DNA from: Ligilactobacillus ubinensis
GTDB taxonomy: Bacteria; Bacillota; Bacilli; Lactobacillales; Lactobacillaceae
DNA: 64,000 bases
Assembly (NCBI RefSeq): GCF_024160875.1
Contig: NZ_JAIULA010000015.1
Span: 1-64,000 of the forward strand
Reading direction: 5' to 3'
Positions 37,389 to 48,482 of this stretch are shown here, piece by piece. The notes beneath the pieces were generated by a model. The model was not told the DNA's origin. It made no database searches and saw nothing but the letters and a program-made list of their open reading frames with translations. How positions within the stretch are numbered: the first letter of the stretch is position 1; each line of letters opens with the position of its first letter. The position numbers were made by a program, and so were the translations under genes.

Positions 37389-38705
37389 TTATACAAGATA
37401 ATCGTTTTTTATGTGTGCAGAAAATTGTGGTGAAACAAGAAAATCTATTTGAGAAGAATTACGTAGCATTTCTTTTGGGAAAAAGAAACGTTCATCCCCT
37501 AAAAATTTACCAGTAATAGCTTTAACTAATTCACTAATAGCTGAAAGTTCGACAATACTTCCATCTTTTCTGATTAGTTTAATTTGCGATGAATGATTTA
37601 TTGAAGATGAATAGCTATCATAAGGTAGATCAAAACTATCATTAATTGCTGTATAGTAATCTGGATTATAACCGGCTTGCTCAACTAGCTCATTAAGATG
37701 AGGGATAAGCTTTTTAGTATCATCTGTAATACGCACTGATTTAAAGGGCTTTCTATCAAGAAAACGACTCGCTAAATCACGTAATATCCTGTCATCTGAA
37801 GAACGCCATAACTCAAAACAAGTGTTTAAAACACCATCATCTAAATGGAGATAATCATTTAAAGTTGCTGTTTTTGTGAAAAATGGAGCTAGAAAACTAA
37901 TGCTAAATGTATTTTTTAGTGTTTCAGTTTTGCTTAAAGTTTTAGCACGATGCAATAAATGATCTAAAGTAACTTCCATCGATCGTGATACGGGATGAAA
38001 GTAAACTTGCTGATACATTTGAAAACGGCTGACAATATAATCTTCAACTGCATGCATACCACTAATATCAAAGATAATACCATCATTGTATGGACGCATG
38101 ACACGCAAGATTCGAGTTAAATCAAAAGAGCCGTAACTTGCACCAGTATAGTATGAATCACGTAAAAGATAATCCATGCGATCAGCATCTATTTGACTTG
38201 AAATCATTTGAACAACCTGTTTATTAGGATATTTTTTTGTAATAACACTAGCAACTTTTTCTGGGAAATCTTCAGAAACAGTGCGTAAAACAGCATTGAC
38301 TTCTGTTTGTGGAGATGTAATTATGTCAACAGTCATCTTTTCATGGTTGGTATGAAAGATATGTTCAAAAGTATGCGAGTATGCGCCATGTCCTATATCA
38401 TGTAAAAGCGCTGCGCATAAGGCAACGATTCTTTCATCATCATTCCAGAGGCCATCATGCTCATTTTTTGTGGGATAATTTCGCAAGAACAAATCACAAA
38501 TGCGCCGTGTAATTTCATAAACACCAACGGAGTGAGTGAAACGTGAATGCTCAGCACCATGAAAAGTAAAGCTGGTGGTACCCAGTTGTCTGATGCGACG
38601 TAATCGTTGAAATTCACGCGTGTTAATAAGGTCTAAGATAACTTGATGTTGAATATAGATATAGTCATGGATAGGATCACGTAAGACTTTCTCCATGGGC
38701 AACAT
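37389..38705 (-). CDS. HD-domain phosphohydrolase (YwfO/EF1143-like dNTPase)
   Basis: 438 aa. The HD signature lies within CAALLHDIGHGAYSHTFEHIF, with RIRQLGTTSFTFHGAEHSRFTHSVG upstream, typical of SAMHD1-like dNTP triphosphohydrolases; the Enterococcus homologue EF1143 is such an enzyme (family knowledge). Metal ligands include His in AEHSRFTHS and the HD pair. Two possible ATGs (38705 and 38696) both lack a good ribosome site. A minus-strand TGGTATAAT near 38763-38771 is an extended -10. Confidence 0.9.
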   Translation of the reverse strand: MLPMEKVLRDPIHDYIYIQHQVILDLINTREFQRLRRIRQLGTTSFTFHGAEHSRFTHSVGVYEITRRICDLFLRNYPTKNEHDGLWNDDERIVALCAALLHDIGHGAYSHTFEHIFHTNHEKMTVDIITSPQTEVNAVLRTVSEDFPEKVASVITKKYPNKQVVQMISSQIDADRMDYLLRDSYYTGASYGSFDLTRILRVMRPYNDGIIFDISGMHAVEDYIVSRFQMYQQVYFHPVSRSMEVTLDHLLHRAKTLSKTETLKNTFSISFLAPFFTKTATLNDYLHLDDGVLNTCFELWRSSDDRILRDLASRFLDRKPFKSVRITDDTKKLIPHLNELVEQAGYNPDYYTAINDSFDLPYDSYSSSINHSSQIKLIRKDGSIVELSAISELVKAITGKFLGDERFFFPKEMLRNSSQIDFLVSPQFSAHIKNDYLV

Positions 38706-38781
38706 TTTTAAATGATATTTTGAGATAGTTGTTCACATCCTTTAAAATAATTCTTTAAATATATTATACCACGACAAGTTT

Positions 38782-38811
38782 TTGGAATTCCTGTTTAATT
38801 GACTGTATAAT
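38782..38811 (+). promoter_or_regulatory. Promoter of DUF1934-rpoE
   Basis: -35 TTGGAA (38782-38787), 18 bp, -10 TATAAT (38806-38811). Confidence 0.6.
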
Positions 38812-38843
38812 TAAGTATATAAATTTGAGATAGGATGATAACT

Positions 38844-39290
38844 ATGGCACAACTTAGCAAAGGAACACCAGTGCTTGTCCATGTTGTAACACAGCATGTT
38901 CAAGATGGTGAATTAAGTAAATTTGATGAAAATTTTAATGGCCAATTTTTTCAAATGGGAACATCAATTTATTTACGATATAAGGAAAAACTAGCTGATC
39001 AAAAGCCTGCATTGGTCACGATTAAAGTTGCAGCTCCTGATGAGGTACAATTAACGCGAAAAAATGACGATTTGAATTTGCATCTTTATTTTTTTGCAGG
39101 TAAACAAGTGAATGCACGTTATGTAACACAATATGGCGTTGTTCCAGTTACAACACAGACAACAAAACTTAATGTAGTCGTAGGAGATACATTTGATGGA
39201 TTAGTAGGAAAAATAAATATAGATTATTTATTATATTCTGGTTCACAGCAGCTAGGAGACTACAAAATAAGATTGCAATTCAAGGGATAA
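38844..39290 (+). CDS. DUF1934 (YwiB-like) beta-barrel protein
   Basis: 148 aa, mostly beta strands, ending in TKLNVVVGDTFDGLVGKINIDYLL and QQLGDYKIRLQF, which match the small calycin-like DUF1934/YwiB family often found next to rpoE or argS in Firmicutes. No signal peptide. ATG 38844 has AGGA 9 nt upstream; an in-frame ATG at 38835 overlaps that site. Precedes rpoE by about 45 nt. Function unknown. Confidence 0.78.
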   Translation: MAQLSKGTPVLVHVVTQHVQDGELSKFDENFNGQFFQMGTSIYLRYKEKLADQKPALVTIKVAAPDEVQLTRKNDDLNLHLYFFAGKQVNARYVTQYGVVPVTTQTTKLNVVVGDTFDGLVGKINIDYLLYSGSQQLGDYKIRLQFKG

Positions 39291-39334
39291 TATTGTAATA
39301 TGAAGGATAGACTGTGGAAGGGACGTGTACCGGT

Positions 39335-39904
39335 TTGGAGCTAGAAAAATTCAAGGATGCAAATAAAAATGAATTGTCAATGATTGAAGTTGCACATGCA
39401 ATTTTAAATGAACATGGCGATGTTATGGGGTTTGCTGATTTAACTAATAAAATTCAAGAATTTCTTGGAACTAGTGATCAAGAAATTAGAGATAGGTTAG
39501 CACAATTCTACACTGATTTGAATGTTGATGGTAGCTTCATTTCATTGGGAGATAATGTTTGGGGATTACGTTCTTGGTATCCATTCGATTCAATTGATGA
39601 AGCACTTGTACATTCAGAAGAAGATGAAGAACATCCGCGGACAAAAGTGAATGCATTTTTAGCTGATGATTCAGAAGACGATGATATTATTGATTATGAT
39701 GATGATTCAGAAGATGATGATATGGATGCCGATTATGACGATGACGATGAAGATGAAGCACATGAGTTAAAGGCATATAGCAAGGATTTAAATGATATTG
39801 GTGATACAGATGATGAAGATGAGGATGATTTACCTGATGGAATTGAAGGTCAATTATCTGAATTATCGGATGACGACGATATTGATGAAGAAGATGAATT
39901 ATAA
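39335..39904 (+). CDS. rpoE: RNA polymerase delta subunit
   Basis: About 189 aa. The N-terminal HARE-HTH domain (about 1-90, ANKNELSMIEVAHAILNEHG and SLGDNVWGLRSWYP) binds core RNA polymerase; the C-terminal about 90 residues are almost pure Asp/Glu with little order. Delta speeds recycling and sharpens promoter selectivity in Firmicutes. TTG at 39335 gives MELEKF, the usual N-terminus, with AAGGGA 11 nt upstream; GTG 39314 is an alternative. pyrG follows, as is conserved. Confidence 0.93.
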   Translation: MELEKFKDANKNELSMIEVAHAILNEHGDVMGFADLTNKIQEFLGTSDQEIRDRLAQFYTDLNVDGSFISLGDNVWGLRSWYPFDSIDEALVHSEEDEEHPRTKVNAFLADDSEDDDIIDYDDDSEDDDMDADYDDDDEDEAHELKAYSKDLNDIGDTDDEDEDDLPDGIEGQLSELSDDDDIDEEDEL

Positions 39905-39944
39905 AAAAGAAAATGCTTTATTTATAATTTACTGAATTTAAGCC

Positions 39945-39973
39945 TTGACGACCATCTAATAATTATGTAGAAT
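39945..39973 (+). promoter_or_regulatory. pyrG promoter
   Basis: -35 TTGACG (39945-39950), 17 bp, -10 TAGAAT (39968-39973). The start falls on G39981, so the transcript begins GGGCG. Confidence 0.8.
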
Positions 39974-39980
39974 TCTTTAT

Positions 39981-40072
39981 GGGCGCTTCACTAATTTTGG
40001 TTAGTGAAGACAAGCGTACGGCAAGACAAGCTCTCTATTCTAATTAGACTGAATAGGGAGCTTGTTATTTTT
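39981..40072 (+). promoter_or_regulatory. pyrG attenuator with GGGC 5' end
   Basis: The transcript begins GGGCG and forms CTTCACTAA/TTAGTGAAG (39986-40009). The terminator is ACAAGCTCTCTATTC (40026-40040) with GAATAGGGAGCTTGT (40051-40065), followed by TATTTTTG. In Bacillus pyrG, low CTP causes reiterative G addition at the GGGC start, and the poly-G tail pairs with the pyrimidine-rich terminator arm to prevent termination. Here the arm GCTCTCT is suitably pyrimidine-rich, so the same CTP-sensing mechanism is inferred. Confidence 0.8.
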
Positions 40073-40077
40073 GTTAG

Positions 40078-41721
<1,644 letters not shown>

Positions 41722-41796
41722 TCTATTATTGAAAATTATGTTTTTTCTAAATTGCGTGGTATCATTATATTAGTTTATCTAGGAGGACTTACTGTT

Positions 41797-42012
41797 ATGA
41801 AAGAAATTAGTCAATTGAACGAATTGGCACAAAAAATTGTTGAATTTGAAAAAGAACATCGTTTGAATGATACAGATTTTGCTTTGTTAAGTCGATTATC
41901 AGTCGAAAAAGTGCATGCGTTAAAAGCAATGTATGCAACTCCAACTGAAGAAGAAATAGAAATGTTAAATGAGACATTTAATGCTGAAAATCAGAGTTCA
42001 CTAGAAGAATAA
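41797..42012 (+). CDS. Small conserved acidic protein
   Basis: 71 aa, helical and acidic, no membrane segment. MKEISQLNELAQKIVEFEKEH and LSRLSVEKVHALKAMYATPT suggest two or three helices, the last pair reminiscent of a helix-turn-helix. ATG 41797 has GGAGG 9-10 nt upstream; longer in-frame starts precede that site. It lies 75 nt after pyrG. No function recognised. Confidence 0.7.
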   Translation: MKEISQLNELAQKIVEFEKEHRLNDTDFALLSRLSVEKVHALKAMYATPTEEEIEMLNETFNAENQSSLEE

Positions 42013-42207
42013 TGATAATAATTCGAATAAGGTAAATGAGGATAATTAGCACGAAAATGAAAGTGATACAAAAGACGATTAGCTAAAAGGTAGAGAATGC
42101 TAACGTTGTAAACCGAATAATTCGAGACTTGCATTGTTTTGATTATGACGTTAAGTACAACTAGCAGTCTTTTGACACACAGTTTGGCAACAAGTATGTT
42201 GAAATGT

Positions 42208-42239
42208 AAAAAGTCTGGAAACTTTTTCCAGACTTTTTT
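42208..42239. terminator. Terminator before murA (AGTCTGGA type)
   Basis: AAGTCTGGAA (42211-42220) pairs with TTCCAGACTT (42226-42235), flanked by A and T runs. In the rest of the 577-nt gap 42013-42589 I find no ORF of note; a TATAAT at 42302-42307 and a small stem GGTAC/GTAC near 42479-42494 are the only marks. Confidence 0.85.
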
Positions 42240-42589
42240 GGTGTCTACTGAAACTAACTATTAGAAAAAATAGGGTAGCACTTATTAGCTAAAGATTAGT
42301 TTATAATCCAACAGATAATTAAATAGACTAACTTTTTATACAAAAATTAAATTTTTTTAATGGAAATGATTAAACTTTAAAGGGATTTAATGAAAAATAT
42401 GGAGAAAATACTAAAAAAATGAAAATCTAATCTAATAGCCATTGAAACACAGCCAACTATCTTGTAAGATTAGAAGAGGTACTTTTTTGTACTTAGTGCA
42501 TACTGAAGCTGATGTGATAGTGAATAAGTAAGCACATTAAAATAGATAATAATTTATTTATAAGTTTTTATTAATGAGCGAGGATTAAT

Positions 42590-43876
42590 TTGAAAATGAA
42601 AAAAATGATTGTAAAAGGTGGACAAAAATTGTCTGGTGAAGTAACAATTGGTGGTGCCAAAAATAGCACAGTTGCATTAATACCAGCAGCAATTTTAGCA
42701 GATACACCAGTTAAATTTGACACAGTTCCAGATATTTTAGATGTTCATAACTTAATGTTAATATTAAATTCGTTAAATGTTACTTCCCATTTTAATCATG
42801 GGGAATTAGAGATTGATCCAACAAATATTAAAGCAGCACCATTACCTGGGAATACGATTCGTAGTTTAAGAGCTTCTTATTATTTTATGGGCGCGCTTTT
42901 GGGGCGCTTTGGTGAGGCAATGGTTGGTTTTCCCGGTGGCGATAATATCGGACCAAGGCCAATTGATCAGCATATTAAGGGATTTAAGGCACTAGGGGCA
43001 TCTGTAGAAGAAAAAAAGAATGCTGTTCATATAACGACAGGCCCTGACGGTTTACAAGGTGCTCGAATCTTTTTTGATTTAGTTTCAGTTGGTGCGACAA
43101 TCAATGTTTTACTTGCAGCAGTAAAGGCTAAGGGAACAACCATAATAGAAAATGCAGCTAAAGAACCTGAAATTGTTGATTTAGCAACTTTTTTGAATAA
43201 CATGGGCGCTCACATTCGTGGTGCGGGAACCGATGTTATTCGAATTCAGGGGGTCGACTGTTTGCGTGCCAAAAACACACATACAATTATACCTGATCGA
43301 ATTGAAGCAGGAACTTATTTAGCATTTGCTGCTGCAAATGGGAATGGTGTTTGGATAAAAAATGTCATTCCTGAACACTTGGATCCATTTATTGCAAAAA
43401 TGCAAGAAATGGGTGTTCATTTGCAGATAGATGAGGATAAAATTTATGTTCCTGGTGGTGATCTTTTGGCACCAATCACTGTAAAAACAGCACCTTTTCC
43501 AGGGTTTGCAACAGATTTACAACAACCATTAACACCTTTATTGATGCAAGCAAATGGAAGGTCAACGATTATTGATACATTATATCCAGAAAGAATTAAA
43601 CATATTCCAGAGATGCAACGAATGGGTGGAAGAATATCAAGTAAAGATGGGATAATAACTATCTCACATTCAACTAACTTGAAAGGTGCAACTGTGAATG
43701 CCAGCGAGATACGAGCAGGTGTTTCTCTTTTAGGACTAGCATTAATGGCTGATGGAACAACAGTAATAGAACATGCTGATCATATTTTACGTGGATATGA
43801 TCGGATTGTTGAAAAATTTAGAAATTTGTCTGTTAATTTACAGGTAATTACAGAGTCAGCAGATGTTAGTAGATAA
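42590..43876 (+). CDS. murA: UDP-GlcNAc 1-carboxyvinyltransferase with Asp in the fosfomycin-Cys position
   Basis: A 428-aa enzyme for the first committed step of peptidoglycan synthesis, moving enolpyruvate from PEP to UDP-GlcNAc. GGAKNS (residues 21-26) carries the catalytic Lys. The flexible loop reads [15 protein letters not shown]; in Bacillus and E. coli the first residue after GG is the Cys attacked by fosfomycin, and here it is Asp118 (codon GAT, 42941-42943). Asp variants remain active but escape fosfomycin (established). The start is TTG with GAGG 7 nt upstream. rho follows after 17 nt. Confidence 0.95.
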   Translation: MKMKKMIVKGGQKLSGEVTIGGAKNSTVALIPAAILADTPVKFDTVPDILDVHNLMLILNSLNVTSHFNHGELEIDPTNIKAAPLPGNTIRSLRASYYFMGALLGRFGEAMVGFPGGDNIGPRPIDQHIKGFKALGASVEEKKNAVHITTGPDGLQGARIFFDLVSVGATINVLLAAVKAKGTTIIENAAKEPEIVDLATFLNNMGAHIRGAGTDVIRIQGVDCLRAKNTHTIIPDRIEAGTYLAFAAANGNGVWIKNVIPEHLDPFIAKMQEMGVHLQIDEDKIYVPGGDLLAPITVKTAPFPGFATDLQQPLTPLLMQANGRSTIIDTLYPERIKHIPEMQRMGGRISSKDGIITISHSTNLKGATVNASEIRAGVSLLGLALMADGTTVIEHADHILRGYDRIVEKFRNLSVNLQVITESADVSR

Positions 43877-43893
43877 AACAGAGGAGTCTTTCT

Positions 43894-45387
43894 ATGACAG
43901 AAAAACCGAAGATAAGTAAAAGTGACGATAATAAAAAGATTAATCAGACACGAAAACAAGCCACCAGAACTCTCCCAAATAAACGAAAGAGTATTCGAAC
44001 GTTTGATAATCAAGGTGAAACACTGGATGGAGTAGGTTTATCTGCTGCAGAAAGAAAAGCGATTACAGAAGCAAGAAAAATAGTAATAGCAGAACTTCAA
44101 AACAAGCCACTGCAAGAATTATATCATGAGGCTGAAAGATATAATATTGACGGTTCTGACATGAGTAAACAGGAACTTATTATCGCTGTAGCTCAAGCGC
44201 AATCAGATGAAGAGGGACGTTACTTTGTAGAAGGAGTCTTAGAGATTGTCCGGACAAAGGATAAAGATCCCTTTGGTTTTTTAAGATTGGTAAACTATGG
44301 TCCTTCACGGGAAGATTTATATGTTTCTTATTCACAGTTACGATTAGGGTTGCGACAAGGTGATTTAGTTGCAGGAATTGCACGTCCAGCGAAAAAGGGC
44401 GATAAAAGTGGTGCATTGCTGTGGATTGACACGGTTAATGGTAAAAGACCAGAAGAGGCTCGGCATCGACCACCATTTAATGGATTAACTGCGATTTATC
44501 CAGATAAATTAATTAAATTAACAACGACGCAGGCGCGGTTATCGACTAGAGTTATTGATTTGTTTGCACCAATTGGTTTTGGGCAGCGTAGTCTAGTAGT
44601 AGCACCGCCAAAAGCTGGGAAAACAACATTATTAAAAGAGATAGCTCAAGGAATTACAAAAAATTATCCGGAAACAAAACTTATTATGCTGTTAATTGAC
44701 GAACGTCCTGAAGAAGTAACTGAGCTAGAACGTACGATTAATGGTGAAGTTGTGTATTCTACCTTTGATCAAAGACCAGAAAATCATGTGCGTGTTGCTG
44801 ATTTTGTACTAGAACGAGCAAAACGTTTGGTTGAAGAAAAAGAAGATGTTGTAATTTTAATGGATTCAATTACTAGACTAGCTCGTGCAGCCAATCTTAC
44901 TGAAAGACCTAGTGGACGCACATTATCTGGTGGAGTTGATCCTGCAGCACTGTATAAACCCAAACGTTTTTTTGGTGCTGCTAGAAATGTAGAAGAAGGC
45001 GGTAGCTTGACAATAATTGCGACGGCTTTGGTCGATACTGGTAGCAGGATGGATGATGTTATTTTTGAAGAATTTAAGGGAACTGGTAATCAAGAAATTA
45101 AATTAGACAGAGAGTTAGCTGAACGTCGTATTTTCCCAGCGATTGATCTTAAGGTTTCGGGAACACGCAAAGAAGAATTATTACTCTCATCGCCAACCTT
45201 AAAAGCAATTTGGCAATTGCGTGATACATTGGGGAAGTCTTATGATAAACGAGAGGGATCATTTAACCGAAATATTGATTTGACACAGAATACGCGAAAA
45301 GTGTTAGCGATGTTAAAAAAGTCTAAAACAAATGCTAAATTTCGCCAAAATATTTTGGAAAGTCACTTTAGTCAGCAATCTAAATAA
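43894..45387 (+). CDS. rho: Transcription termination factor Rho
   Basis: A 497-aa hexameric RNA helicase. An N-terminal charged extension of about 60 residues ([19 protein letters not shown]) precedes the usual helical and OB RNA-binding domains (about 70-185, [20 protein letters not shown]). Walker A is APPKAGKTT (about 237-245), Walker [15 protein letters not shown], and the Q-loop region [13 protein letters not shown] is intact. The extension makes it longer than the 420-aa E. coli protein. ATG has GAGGAG upstream. Co-transcribed with murA. Confidence 0.97.
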   Translation: MTEKPKISKSDDNKKINQTRKQATRTLPNKRKSIRTFDNQGETLDGVGLSAAERKAITEARKIVIAELQNKPLQELYHEAERYNIDGSDMSKQELIIAVAQAQSDEEGRYFVEGVLEIVRTKDKDPFGFLRLVNYGPSREDLYVSYSQLRLGLRQGDLVAGIARPAKKGDKSGALLWIDTVNGKRPEEARHRPPFNGLTAIYPDKLIKLTTTQARLSTRVIDLFAPIGFGQRSLVVAPPKAGKTTLLKEIAQGITKNYPETKLIMLLIDERPEEVTELERTINGEVVYSTFDQRPENHVRVADFVLERAKRLVEEKEDVVILMDSITRLARAANLTERPSGRTLSGGVDPAALYKPKRFFGAARNVEEGGSLTIIATALVDTGSRMDDVIFEEFKGTGNQEIKLDRELAERRIFPAIDLKVSGTRKEELLLSSPTLKAIWQLRDTLGKSYDKREGSFNRNIDLTQNTRKVLAMLKKSKTNAKFRQNILESHFSQQSK

Positions 45388-45400
45388 TTATAATTTTTGA

Positions 45401-45429
45401 TTGCTTTGCTTTGTATTTCATGATATGAT
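45401..45429 (+). promoter_or_regulatory. rpmE2 promoter
   Basis: -35 TTGCTT (45401-45406), 17 bp, -10 TATGAT (45424-45429). Confidence 0.6.
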
Positions 45430-45501
45430 GTTATCTGTTGTAATATACAGAAAATAACTCTGACTCAGCAAATGAATCAGGGCAAAGGAGCGAATTTTAT
45501 A

Positions 45502-45747
45502 ATGAAACAAGGAATCCATCCAGAATATCATGAAGTTGTTTTTATGGACTCAGCTACAGGCTACAAGTTTTTATCTGGTTCTACAAAAAACTCTAGTGAA
45601 ACAGTTGAATTTGAAGGTAACACTTATCCATTGATTCGTGTTGAAATTTCAAGTGACTCACATCCTTTCTATACAGGCCGTCAAAAGTTTACACAAGCCG
45701 ATGGTCGTGTGGATCGTTTCAACAAGAAATATGGTTTTACAAACTAA
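45502..45747 (+). CDS. rpmE2: 50S ribosomal protein L31, type B (zinc-independent)
   Basis: 81 aa. [20 protein letters not shown] and [14 protein letters not shown] are the type B L31 signatures; the CxxC zinc pairs of type A are absent, so it works without zinc. ATG 45502 is 11 nt after AAGGAG; an in-frame ATG ten codons upstream lies before that site. Own promoter, closed by a terminator shared with the convergent helicase gene. Confidence 0.96.
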   Translation: MKQGIHPEYHEVVFMDSATGYKFLSGSTKNSSETVEFEGNTYPLIRVEISSDSHPFYTGRQKFTQADGRVDRFNKKYGFTN

Positions 45748-45753
45748 ATGTTA

Positions 45754-45794
45754 CAAAAAAAGATTGGCGTATAATTTACGTCAATCTTTTTTTT
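45754..45794. terminator. Bidirectional terminator rpmE2/helicase
   Basis: AAAAAAGATTGGCGT and ACGTCAATCTTTTTTT form a strong stem with A/T runs on both sides. It overlaps the last codons of the minus-strand helicase gene. Confidence 0.85.
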
Positions 45795-48162
45795 GTGTTT
45801 TTGTAGTTTTCCAAAATATAGCTAGGCTTTCTTTTAACTGTTCCTGATTATATAAGATAATCCCATGTGACCAGTGAGGTGGATAATATTTTTGATAATT
45901 CAGCGTTGCAAAACGGCTATCAATTAATAAGACAACTCCACAGTCAGTAGTTGAGCGAATTACACGTCCAGCGGCTTGAAATATATTGTTTAAACCGGGT
46001 AATTTATATGCATATTCAAATCCATTTTTTGATTGGGCGTTAAAATAATCCTTTAATGCATCATTTTCAGGTGATATTCCCGGCAAACCAACACTCACAA
46101 CTGCAACTCCACTTAAACGATTACCCTTTAAATCAATACCTTCAGAAAAAATACCGCCAAGAACAGCAAAACCAACTAAGGTTTGAGTATTATTGGATTT
46201 GAATTCTTTTAAGAAAGAATCTCGTTGTATAGCATCCATACTACTTGATTGGACTAGAATATTTGTTAAAGGGTATGCTTTATTAAATCCTTCAACAATT
46301 TGTTCAAGATAACTATAGGATGGCATAAAAATGAGATAGTTTCCCGTTTTCGCAGAAATCATGGTATAGATGCTGGCTAAAACATCCTGTAAACTTTGCG
46401 TACGTTTGTGGTATGTGGTTTGAACATTAGCAGTAATAAATAAACCCAGCTTTTTTTGGCTAAAAGGTGAATCAAGTTGATAACCCACACTTTTTGTTAG
46501 ACCTCCCAGAATTTCTTGGTAATAAGAAAGAGGGGAAAGAGTGGCAGAAAATAATATTGCTGAGCCAGCAAGTTTTAAACTTTTATCAATGAAAGAACTT
46601 GGATTTAAGCAAAAAATCTTAACTTTAATTTGATTGTTGGGTAGTAAGTCTACTTTAGTGCGAAAGGTTTCATCATAGAAATCACTAATTTTGAGATAAC
46701 TGTAACAAATAAAGAAAAAATCTAAAATTTCTTTTATATTAGGATCTTGAGTATGGCTTCGCATCCATTCTTGTGTATAATCACAAAACTTATGTAAATA
46801 CTTGTTTAAGTTAGATAGTTGTTCTGAAAAAATTACATATTTTTGTTGATAGTCAATTAAGGGTTGCTTAATGTCATTTAAACAATCAGAAATGTTTTTC
46901 AAATGTTTTAAGAGCGATTGATAGTGCGTCTTTTTTTTATTTAAAGTTAGTTCTAGTGATGATAATGTTTGTGAATCAATTTCTTTTGTATACATTGAAC
47001 GTGAACGCTCAACCAAGTTATGTGCTTCATCTATTAAAAAACAGTTATTTGAATCTTCTTCAGTAAAAAATCTTTGTAAATAAACAAGGGGATCAAATAA
47101 ATAGTTATAGTCGCAAATAATAACGGCACAAAAAAGACTGATATCCAATGAAAATTCAAACGGATCAACTGTATGCTTACGTGCATAGTTGCAAACTATT
47201 TCTTTAGTAATTTGTGTTTCGTGTTCTAAAATATCCTTTAGCGCAGGACGAATACGGTCATAGTAACCTAATAAGTAAGGATTCTCTTCGTCTGGAATAT
47301 CAATTTCTTCAGGAAAAGTTATCTGCTCTTTAGCTGTTAATGTAATGCTACGTAAAACTAATTTTTTTTGAGACATTAATTGTAGTGCATCTTCAGCCAC
47401 CTTACGAGTGCTTTGTTTAGCAGTTAGATAAAAAATACGAGCAATTTTATCTTGCCCTAAGGCTTTTATGGTAGGAAAAAGGGTAGAAATTGTTTTTCCA
47501 GTGCCAGTAGGTGCTTCAACAAATAGTCTTTTTTTCAATAAAATAGCCTTATAGACATTAACTGCAAGTTCATGCTGATTACGACGATAAGATTTAAATG
47601 GGAAAGATAAATGCTTAATGGATGTTGTTTGCTCAGTATGAAGTTTTTCTTTTAAAGTTATCCATTTTTCATATTCAGAAATAACACTGTCAAAAAAAGT
47701 AGCTGCTTGTTCTTTGGTAATCAGTAATTCTTTTTCTGTGGTTTCCATAGTAGTTGTTTGAACGTAAATAAGCTTTAGTGATAGAGAAGATAAGTTTTCT
47801 TGTGTCATTAGAATATGCGAATAGATTTTTGCTTGTGCCCAATATAACGTAAGTGTGTTAGATGTAAGCTCTGAAAATGCAAGGCTAGATGTTTTAATTT
47901 CACGAATTTCATCATAAATATTATTAGTTTTATGTAATCCATCAGCGCGTCCCTGAATTGTAAAATTTCTGTTTGCAAGTAATATCGGATATTTAAGAGA
48001 TACTTCTTTTTCAGTTGCAGTTGACCATTTTTTTTGAATCCTTTGATGAATATGGGTTCCCAAAAGGGCTGTTTTTTGTCGACTGGTACCGATGCCAACA
48101 GAAATTAAGTCACCAGTTTTTAAAATGAATTCTACTAATTCACGTACTCCAATTGTTGGCAT
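45781..48162 (-). CDS. PD-(D/E)XK nuclease fused to XPD/DinG-type DNA helicase
   Basis: 793 aa. The N-terminal about 190 residues are a RecB/Cas4-like nuclease fold with GRADGL and EIK (IQGRADG.. and IREIKTSS). The helicase part has Walker A EAPTGTGKT, DEAH box LIDEAHNL and a C-terminal motif VIRSTTDCGVVLLID. XPD/DinG relatives bind a 4Fe-4S cluster between Walker A and the DEAH box; expected Cys positions here read EENPYLLGYYDR and HTVDPFEFSLD, with Asn and Asp where I expect Cys, so the cluster is probably lost. Likely role is DNA repair. ATG has AAAGGAG upstream. Confidence 0.82.
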   Translation of the reverse strand: MPTIGVRELVEFILKTGDLISVGIGTSRQKTALLGTHIHQRIQKKWSTATEKEVSLKYPILLANRNFTIQGRADGLHKTNNIYDEIREIKTSSLAFSELTSNTLTLYWAQAKIYSHILMTQENLSSLSLKLIYVQTTTMETTEKELLITKEQAATFFDSVISEYEKWITLKEKLHTEQTTSIKHLSFPFKSYRRNQHELAVNVYKAILLKKRLFVEAPTGTGKTISTLFPTIKALGQDKIARIFYLTAKQSTRKVAEDALQLMSQKKLVLRSITLTAKEQITFPEEIDIPDEENPYLLGYYDRIRPALKDILEHETQITKEIVCNYARKHTVDPFEFSLDISLFCAVIICDYNYLFDPLVYLQRFFTEEDSNNCFLIDEAHNLVERSRSMYTKEIDSQTLSSLELTLNKKKTHYQSLLKHLKNISDCLNDIKQPLIDYQQKYVIFSEQLSNLNKYLHKFCDYTQEWMRSHTQDPNIKEILDFFFICYSYLKISDFYDETFRTKVDLLPNNQIKVKIFCLNPSSFIDKSLKLAGSAILFSATLSPLSYYQEILGGLTKSVGYQLDSPFSQKKLGLFITANVQTTYHKRTQSLQDVLASIYTMISAKTGNYLIFMPSYSYLEQIVEGFNKAYPLTNILVQSSSMDAIQRDSFLKEFKSNNTQTLVGFAVLGGIFSEGIDLKGNRLSGVAVVSVGLPGISPENDALKDYFNAQSKNGFEYAYKLPGLNNIFQAAGRVIRSTTDCGVVLLIDSRFATLNYQKYYPPHWSHGIILYNQEQLKESLAIFWKTTKTQKKD

Positions 48163-48246
48163 AGGTTTCTACTCCTTTGATAATTTGTTCATTATTATAG
48201 ATTATACTTTATAGTTAATGAAAGCAAATTTTATTATAAAAGGAAT

Positions 48247-48419
48247 AATGTTCGGATTTAACAGATGGGTAAAAATGTTGTTATAGCGTAGTAAAAATTA
48301 AATTTAGACAATTTTAGCTTTATAAACAATACATATGATAACTAAAGCACTTTAGCTAAAAGCGAACGTTAATGAATTGCAATTTAAGTATTTACATACA
48401 TTTAAAGATGAGTTATAGT
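48247..48419 (+). promoter_or_regulatory. Purine permease promoter with PurBoxes
   Basis: -35 TTTACA (48391-48396), 17 bp, -10 TATAGT (48414-48419). AAATCCGAACATT lies on the minus strand at 48247-48259 and matches the lactic acid bacterial PurBox AWWWCCGAACWWT throughout. AAAAGCGAACGTT lies on the plus strand at 48358-48370, 20 bp before -35. CGAACGTTAATG here is identical to a site upstream of purR. No purine riboswitch core is visible. Confidence 0.65.
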
Positions 48420-48482
48420 AATAAAGTGCTACTATTATAGAAAGATGAACAGCTATTGTTCGTAAAAAGAGGAGAAGATATT

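Noticed and set aside
42013-42207. AAACCGAATAATT near 42109 as a further PurBox
   Set aside because: It lacks the invariant CGAAC core (CGAAT instead) and is followed by a terminator rather than a purine gene.
42038-42450. Short ORFs starting at 42038 and 42390 in the gap before murA
   Set aside because: 10-16 codons with no amino-acid bias and no linked hairpins; likely chance in AT-rich DNA.
48163-48482. Search for a purine riboswitch upstream of the permease
   Set aside because: No aptamer core or alternative terminator found; the PurBoxes give a sufficient explanation for regulation.
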